The notes beneath the pieces are model-generated. The model had not been told where the DNA came from, ran no database searches, and worked only from the letters and a program-made list of their open reading frames with translations. 64,000 nt of DNA from Nocardioides iriomotensis (GTDB lineage Bacteria > Actinomycetota > Actinomycetes > Propionibacteriales > Nocardioidaceae): assembly GCF_004168035.1 (NCBI RefSeq), contig NZ_SDPU01000037.1:1-64000 (forward strand). The letters are read 5' to 3'. The stretch's first letter is position 1. Each line of letters starts with the position of its first letter. Below, piece after piece: positions 59,986-64,000 of this stretch. The position numbers and the translations under genes were made by a program.

Positions 59986-61326
59986 CTACACCCAGCCGGG
60001 GACGACGACGGCGAGCCAGACCAGCAGCGGGCCGAAGGCCACGACGATGGCGCTGTAGGTCAGGATCTGCTTGTAGAAGCCCTCCTCGCTGATGGAGTCC
60101 GGCCGGTTCGCGACCATGAGCGCGCCGTTGGTGGAGAACGGGCTGACGTCGACGATCGTCGACGCGACGGCGAGCGCCGCGACGATCCCGACCGCGCCGA
60201 CGCCACCGTCCTGGATGAGCGGGATCGCGATCGGGATGATGATCGGCAGCAGCGCCGTCGACGACGCGAACGCCGACACGACCCCGCCGACGTAGCAGAG
60301 GATCAGCGCGCCCAGCACGGCCGCGCCGAGCCCGGCGGCCCAGTTGCCGACGTACTCCGGGGCACCCGCGGTCTCGAGGACCGTCGCGAAGGTGCTGACG
60401 CCCGCGACGAGCAGCACGGTCGCCCACGCGACCTGGGAGACGGCATTCTTCTGCTTGGCCGGGAACAGCGCGGTCAGCACGACGGCCGCGGTGATCGCGG
60501 TGAACCCGATGTTGCGGTCGAACACGAGCGAGAGCACCGCGACGACGAGGAACGCGACCAGCGTCGCGACCTGGTCGACGGCGACACCGGTGCCGGTCTC
60601 GGTCTGCGTCTCGGTCACGGTCGTGCCGGAGGCACCCGCGGCGCGGGCGGCGCCGGGGCCGGAGGCGGGCGAGGCGCCGCCGCCGCCGTCGGACGAGAGG
60701 TCGTCGGTGTCGATCCGGCGCGACATCAGGTCGCGGCCGCCGAGCACGACGAACAGCACGATCGCGATGAGCAGGTTGACGAGGAGGCTGGTGAGGAAGA
60801 CCGCGATCTCGCCGCCGGCGATGTCGTTGTCGGCCATGACGGAGTTGGTGATCGTGCCGTAGATGCTGATCGGCGAGAAGCCGCCGGCCTGCGCGCCGTG
60901 CACGACGAGCATGCCCATCAGGAGCGGGTTGATCCGGTAGCGGCCGGCGAAGCCGAGCGCGATCGGGCCGATGATGGCGCAGGCCGCCGGGCTGGCCGCA
61001 CCGATGGCGGTGAGCACGGCGGTCACGAAGAACATCACCCAGGGCATCAGTGCGACGCGTCCCCCGACGGCCTGCACGGCCTTGCGCACGATGAGGTCCA
61101 CGGTGCCGTTGTTCTTGGCGATCGCGAACAGGTAGGTGACGCCGACGAGGGTGAGGACCAGGTCGCCGCTGATGCCGGCGATGATCTCCTTCTCGTCGAG
61201 GCCGAGTGAGTACATCCCGACGAGCCAGGCGGCGACGAACGCGAGGGCGCCCATGTTGATCGGCAGCAGCGTGCCGACGACGAACAGGGCGACGAGGGCC
61301 AGGATGGCGACCCATTCAGGGGACAT
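59986..61326 (-). CDS. MatC-like dicarboxylate carrier (SLC13-type permease)
   Basis: 446 residues with about 12 helices. SPISIYGTITNSVM and SPAACAIIGPIALGFAGRYRINPLLMGMLVVHGAQAGGFSP are typical of carriers with the MatC N-terminal domain. A polar, Gly/Ala/Thr-rich loop (about 205-250) separates the halves. It would import malonate or C4-dicarboxylates. ATG at 61326 with GCAGGA upstream. Divergent from the TauE-like gene; GTGACTGCGGTCAC (61354-61367) lies between. Confidence 0.85.
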   Translation of the reverse strand: MSPEWVAILALVALFVVGTLLPINMGALAFVAAWLVGMYSLGLDEKEIIAGISGDLVLTLVGVTYLFAIAKNNGTVDLIVRKAVQAVGGRVALMPWVMFFVTAVLTAIGAASPAACAIIGPIALGFAGRYRINPLLMGMLVVHGAQAGGFSPISIYGTITNSVMADNDIAGGEIAVFLTSLLVNLLIAIVLFVVLGGRDLMSRRIDTDDLSSDGGGGASPASGPGAARAAGASGTTVTETQTETGTGVAVDQVATLVAFLVVAVLSLVFDRNIGFTAITAAVVLTALFPAKQKNAVSQVAWATVLLVAGVSTFATVLETAGAPEYVGNWAAGLGAAVLGALILCYVGGVVSAFASSTALLPIIIPIAIPLIQDGGVGAVGIVAALAVASTIVDVSPFSTNGALMVANRPDSISEEGFYKQILTYSAIVVAFGPLLVWLAVVVPGWV

Positions 61327-61353
61327 GACAGGGTCCTGCTTTCCCGAGGAGTA

Positions 61354-61367
61354 GTGACTGCGGTCAC
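61354..61367. promoter_or_regulatory. Inverted repeat GTGAC-TGCG-GTCAC between MatC-like and TauE-like genes
   Basis: 5-base perfect arms in the 87-base divergent region. A possible operator shared by both carriers. Confidence 0.4.
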
Positions 61368-61401
61368 ATCGTTCCCGCGACAAGGTACGCGCAACCGCCG
61401 C

Positions 61402-61407
61402 TAGCGT
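61402..61407 (+). promoter_or_regulatory. -10-like TAGCGT, leaderless promoter of the TauE-like gene
   Basis: TAGCGT ends 6 bases before the GTG at 61414. Confidence 0.5.
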
Positions 61408-61413
61408 GCGGAG

Positions 61414-62190
61414 GTGGACTTGCTCGGGATGCTCGCGGTGGTGGGCGCCGGCCTGGGCGCCGGCATCGTGGTCACCGCCATCGGCGCGGGAACGCTGGTC
61501 AGCTTCCCGATCCTGCTCGCCGTCGGGGTCAGCCCGCTCGTCGCCAACGTGAGCAACACCGTGGGGCTCGTGCCCGGTGGCGTCACCGGCACCTGGGGCT
61601 ACCGCAGCGAGATGGCCGGCTACCCGCAGCTGGTCCGCCGGGTCGCCCTCACCAGCATCGTCGGCGCGCTCGTCGGCGCCGTCCTGCTGCTGGCGTTCCC
61701 GCCCGGCGCGTTCGAGGCGGTCGTCCCCTACCTCGTCCTCTTCGCCGCGACGCTCGTCGGGATCCAGCCGTTCGTCTCCGCCGCGCTGCGCCGGCGCGCG
61801 GAGCGCCGCGGCATCGTCGTCGCCGCCGACCGCGAGACGATGGGGCCGGGCCTCACCGCCGTCTCCTCGGTGGTCGGCGTGTACGGCGGGTACTTCGGGG
61901 CCGGCCAGGGCGTCATGCTCGTCGCGTTCCTGGCCCTCGGCCTCGACGTGCCGCTGCAGGCGATCAACGCGCTGAAGAACCTCGCGATCCTCGCCGCCAA
62001 CGTCGCGGCCACGGTCGTCTTCGTGTTCGTGGCGCCGCTGGACTGGACGATCGTCGCGCTGATCGCCGTCGGGTCGCTCGTCGGCGGCTGGATCGGGGCG
62101 CACCTGGGCCGTCGGCTGTCGCCGACGCTGTTCCGGGTGCTCGTCGTGCTGTTCGGGTACGTCGTCGCGATCCGGCTGATCGTCGGCTGA
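61414..62190 (+). CDS. TauE/SafE-family anion permease
   Basis: 258 residues with seven or eight helices. TauE signature GAGLGAGIVVTAIGAGTLVSFPILLAVGVSPLVANVSNTVGLVPG and the second repeat VVGVYGGYFGAGQGVMLVAFLALGLDVPLQAINALKNL. These carriers export sulfite, sulfoacetate or similar organic anions. GTG start. Confidence 0.92.
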   Translation: MDLLGMLAVVGAGLGAGIVVTAIGAGTLVSFPILLAVGVSPLVANVSNTVGLVPGGVTGTWGYRSEMAGYPQLVRRVALTSIVGALVGAVLLLAFPPGAFEAVVPYLVLFAATLVGIQPFVSAALRRRAERRGIVVAADRETMGPGLTAVSSVVGVYGGYFGAGQGVMLVAFLALGLDVPLQAINALKNLAILAANVAATVVFVFVAPLDWTIVALIAVGSLVGGWIGAHLGRRLSPTLFRVLVVLFGYVVAIRLIVG

Positions 62191-62247
62191 CCCGTCTCAC
62201 CCGTCTCACGCGGAGGCCGGTCCCACATCCCGGGAAGCCGTCCCGCG

Positions 62248-62253
62248 TAGGCT
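62248..62253 (+). promoter_or_regulatory. -10-like TAGGCT before the AbrB-like gene
   Basis: TAGGCT ends 8 bases before the ATG at 62262. Confidence 0.45.
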
Positions 62254-62261
62254 GACGCGCG

Positions 62262-63302
62262 ATGAAGCGCTGGAGCCTGCTGGTCGCCTGCGTCGCCGCG
62301 GCGACGGCCGTGCTGTCGCTCGTCGGCGCTCCGGCGGCGTACCTGCTCGGCGCACTGGTCGGCGCCCTCGTCGTCGCCCTCACGGTCGGCGGTCCGCAGG
62401 TGCCGGCGCGGGCGGGCACGGTCGGCCAGGCGGTGATCGGCGCGAGCGTCGGCACGCTGGTGACGGCCGACCTGCTCACCACCCTCGCCCGGCACGGCTG
62501 GGTGATCGGGCTCGCGCTGCTGTTCACGATGGTGTCGAGCCTGGCCTGGGGCCAGGTGCTCCGCTACCAGCCGGGCGTCTCGGCGGTGACCGCGAGCTTC
62601 GCCTCGATCGCCGGCGGCGCGTCCGGCGTGGTCGCGACCGCGCGGGACGTCGGCGCCGACGAGCCGGTCGTGGCGACGATCCAGTACCTCCGCGTGCTGG
62701 TCGTGCTGTTCACGATGCCGGTCGTCGCGAAGCTCTACGACCCCGCGGCGTCGACGGCGGGACCGGGGATGTCCGCCGGCGGAAACACCTGGGCGGCGTA
62801 CGGCTTCTCCCTCGTCGCCCTCGCGATCGGCCTTGCCCTGTTGAGGTTCCTCGACTTCCCGGGCGCCGCGGTGCTGGTGCCGATGCTCGCGACCGCGGCC
62901 CTCGTGGCGACCGGGTGGTTCCCCGACACCGTCGTCCCCGCGCCCGTCCTCAACGCCGGCTACGTCGTCATCGGCGTGCAGGTCGGGCTGAAGTTCACCC
63001 GGACGACGCTGGGCATCCTGGCCCGGTTGCTGCCGCTGGCCTTCGTGCAGGTCGCCGGCACGATCCTCACCTGTGCCGCCGCGGGGTGGCTGATGGCCGA
63101 GCTCACCGACATCGGTCAGCTCGACGCGTACCTCGCCACCACGCCGGGTGGGCTGTACGCCGTCATCGCCGTCGCGATCTCGACGGGGTCGGACACCGGC
63201 CTGGTGTTCAGCCTGCAGGTGCTGCGGCTGTTCGCGTCGCTGCTGCTGGTGCCGCTGCTCGCGCGACTGCACCAGCCGCCGCGGGCACGTCCGACGGACT
63301 GA
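62262..63302 (+). CDS. AbrB-family (membrane AbrB duplication) transporter
   Basis: 346 residues with about ten helices and an internal duplication. Sequence AYLLGALVGALVVALTVGGPQVPARAGTVGQAVIGASVGTLVT and, in the second half, LNAGYVVIGVQVGLKFT are the paired family signatures (GxxxG-rich AbrB repeats). Family members are annotated as ammonia monooxygenase/AbrB-like and are probably carboxylate exporters or importers. Ends 7 bases before the convergent dehydrogenase. Confidence 0.88.
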   Translation: MKRWSLLVACVAAATAVLSLVGAPAAYLLGALVGALVVALTVGGPQVPARAGTVGQAVIGASVGTLVTADLLTTLARHGWVIGLALLFTMVSSLAWGQVLRYQPGVSAVTASFASIAGGASGVVATARDVGADEPVVATIQYLRVLVVLFTMPVVAKLYDPAASTAGPGMSAGGNTWAAYGFSLVALAIGLALLRFLDFPGAAVLVPMLATAALVATGWFPDTVVPAPVLNAGYVVIGVQVGLKFTRTTLGILARLLPLAFVQVAGTILTCAAAGWLMAELTDIGQLDAYLATTPGGLYAVIAVAISTGSDTGLVFSLQVLRLFASLLLVPLLARLHQPPRARPTD

Positions 63303-63309
63303 CGAGTCG

Positions 63310-64000
63310 TCAGGTGAGCACCCGCACGGGCGCGCCGTCGAGGAACGCGACGACGTCCTGCACGGCCTCGGTGTAGCGGTAGGCGTGACCGGCGCTCGTG
63401 ACGTAGCCGATGTGCGGCGTCGCGACGACGTTGGGCTCGGTGCGCAGCGGGTGGTCGGCCGGGAGCGGCTCGACGTCGAACACGTCGAGCGCGGCGCCGG
63501 CGATGACACCGGTGCGCACCGCCTCGAGCAGCGCCTCCTCGTCGCAGAGCGGGCCGCGGCTGGTGTTCACCAGCCAGGCGGTCGGCTTCATCAGCGCGAG
63601 CTCGCGGCGACCGATCGTGCCGCGCGAGCGCCGGCTGAGCACGAGGTGCAGGCTGACGAAGTCGGACTCGGCGAGCAGGTCGTCGAGCGAGCCGGCCCGC
63701 CGTACCCCGACCTCGGCGCAGCGCTCGTCGGTCAGGTTGGTGCTCCAGGCGACGACGTCCATGTCGAAGGCGCGGCCGTACTCCGCGACCTTGCCGCCGA
63801 GCCGGCCGAGCCCCACCACACCGAGGGTGCGGCCCGCGAGCGACGTGCCGATCGTGGTCTGCCAGCGTCCCTCGCGCAGGTTGGCGAGCTCGACGTCGAC
63901 CCGCTTGGCGGCCGCCATCAGCAGCGCCCAGGTCAGCTCGGCGGCGTCGTACGGCGCGCCGAGCTCGGTGCCGCACACCACGACGCCGTGGTCACGGGCG
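63310..64000 (-). CDS. D-2-hydroxyacid dehydrogenase, partial
   Basis: C-terminal 229 residues; the N-terminus lies beyond the window. NAD motif LGVVGLGRLGGKVAEYGRAF; catalytic Arg/Glu/His are in VNTSRGPLCDEEALLEAVRTG, AALDVFDVEPLPADHP and NVVATPHIGY. Reduces 2-oxo acids with NADH (glyoxylate/hydroxypyruvate or phosphoglycerate type not decided). Convergent with the AbrB-like gene. Confidence 0.93.
   Translation of the reverse strand, partial: ARDHGVVVCGTELGAPYDAAELTWALLMAAAKRVDVELANLREGRWQTTIGTSLAGRTLGVVGLGRLGGKVAEYGRAFDMDVVAWSTNLTDERCAEVGVRRAGSLDDLLAESDFVSLHLVLSRRSRGTIGRRELALMKPTAWLVNTSRGPLCDEEALLEAVRTGVIAGAALDVFDVEPLPADHPLRTEPNVVATPHIGYVTSAGHAYRYTEAVQDVVAFLDGAPVRVLT

Overview
The window is chromosomal DNA of a very high-G+C actinobacterium. 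GTG starts, ATGA/GTGA/TGATG stop-start overlaps and G/C-ending codons are everywhere. An actinobacterial tRNA-deaminase partner protein, a three-gene pnt transhydrogenase operon and the short dispersed repeats fit a Nocardioides-like member of the Propionibacteriales. The genus is an inference from style and gene content; no rRNA or other marker gene is present. I see no prophage, insertion sequence, CRISPR array or rRNA.

0-9.6 kb (housekeeping): a cation/proton antiporter, a serine hydrolase, a class I aminotransferase, a glutamate/dicarboxylate-type symporter with an altered sodium-site motif, small stress-type proteins, tRNA-Ser(CGA), tadA with its partner gene, and upp. 9.6-13 kb: the pntAA-pntAB-pntB operon with a previously easy-to-miss 28-codon ORF coupled to its end. 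13-20 kb: a CorA-type transporter, a flavodoxin-fold protein, a DUF4386/methyltransferase pair divergent from a TetR gene with two operator-like palindromes, an APH-like kinase homologue and menB. 19.3-22.5 kb: a purine salvage operon (purine nucleoside phosphorylase, NCS1 permease, NmrA-like protein, hemerythrin protein). 22.5-31.9 kb: a membrane Ser/Thr kinase, ACT and MOSC proteins, thpR, a LuxR regulator, a flavin monooxygenase, an L,D-transpeptidase, a haloacid dehalogenase and an aldo/keto reductase.

31.9-60 kb is the most distinctive part: a composite catabolic island. It holds a complete branched-chain-type ABC importer (livK-livH-livMG fusion-livF) facing a CrtI-like FAD oxidoreductase; a fused E1 plus E2 of a 2-oxoacid dehydrogenase facing a VOC protein, a GntR regulator, a two-subunit molybdenum hydroxylase and a carboxymuconolactone-decarboxylase-like protein; an XRE-cupin regulator with a beta-hydroxyacid dehydrogenase, cupin and keto-pentenoate-hydratase-like gene; an aldehyde dehydrogenase / M24 / beta-hydroxyacid dehydrogenase operon; an alpha/beta hydrolase; and a signal-less binding protein translationally coupled to an MFS carrier, followed by a LacI regulator. 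Five copies of a LacI-type palindrome (core TGCAATCGA-N-TGCA) lie before livK, the FAD oxidoreductase, the beta-hydroxyacid dehydrogenase operon, the hydrolase and the binding-protein/MFS pair. This suggests that the local LacI protein ties these scattered units into one regulon. A separate pair of TTGGATCCA palindromes sits between the E1/E2 and VOC-GntR units. The substrate is unknown; the enzyme set would suit a nitrogen-containing (hetero)cyclic or branched carboxylated compound.

60-64 kb: three unrelated carriers for organic anions or tricarboxylates (MatC-like, TauE-like, AbrB-like) and the C-terminal part of a D-2-hydroxyacid dehydrogenase cut by the window end.

A window-wide feature is a -10-like TANNNT hexamer placed 6-8 bases before the start codon of at least 12 genes, predicting many leaderless mRNAs.
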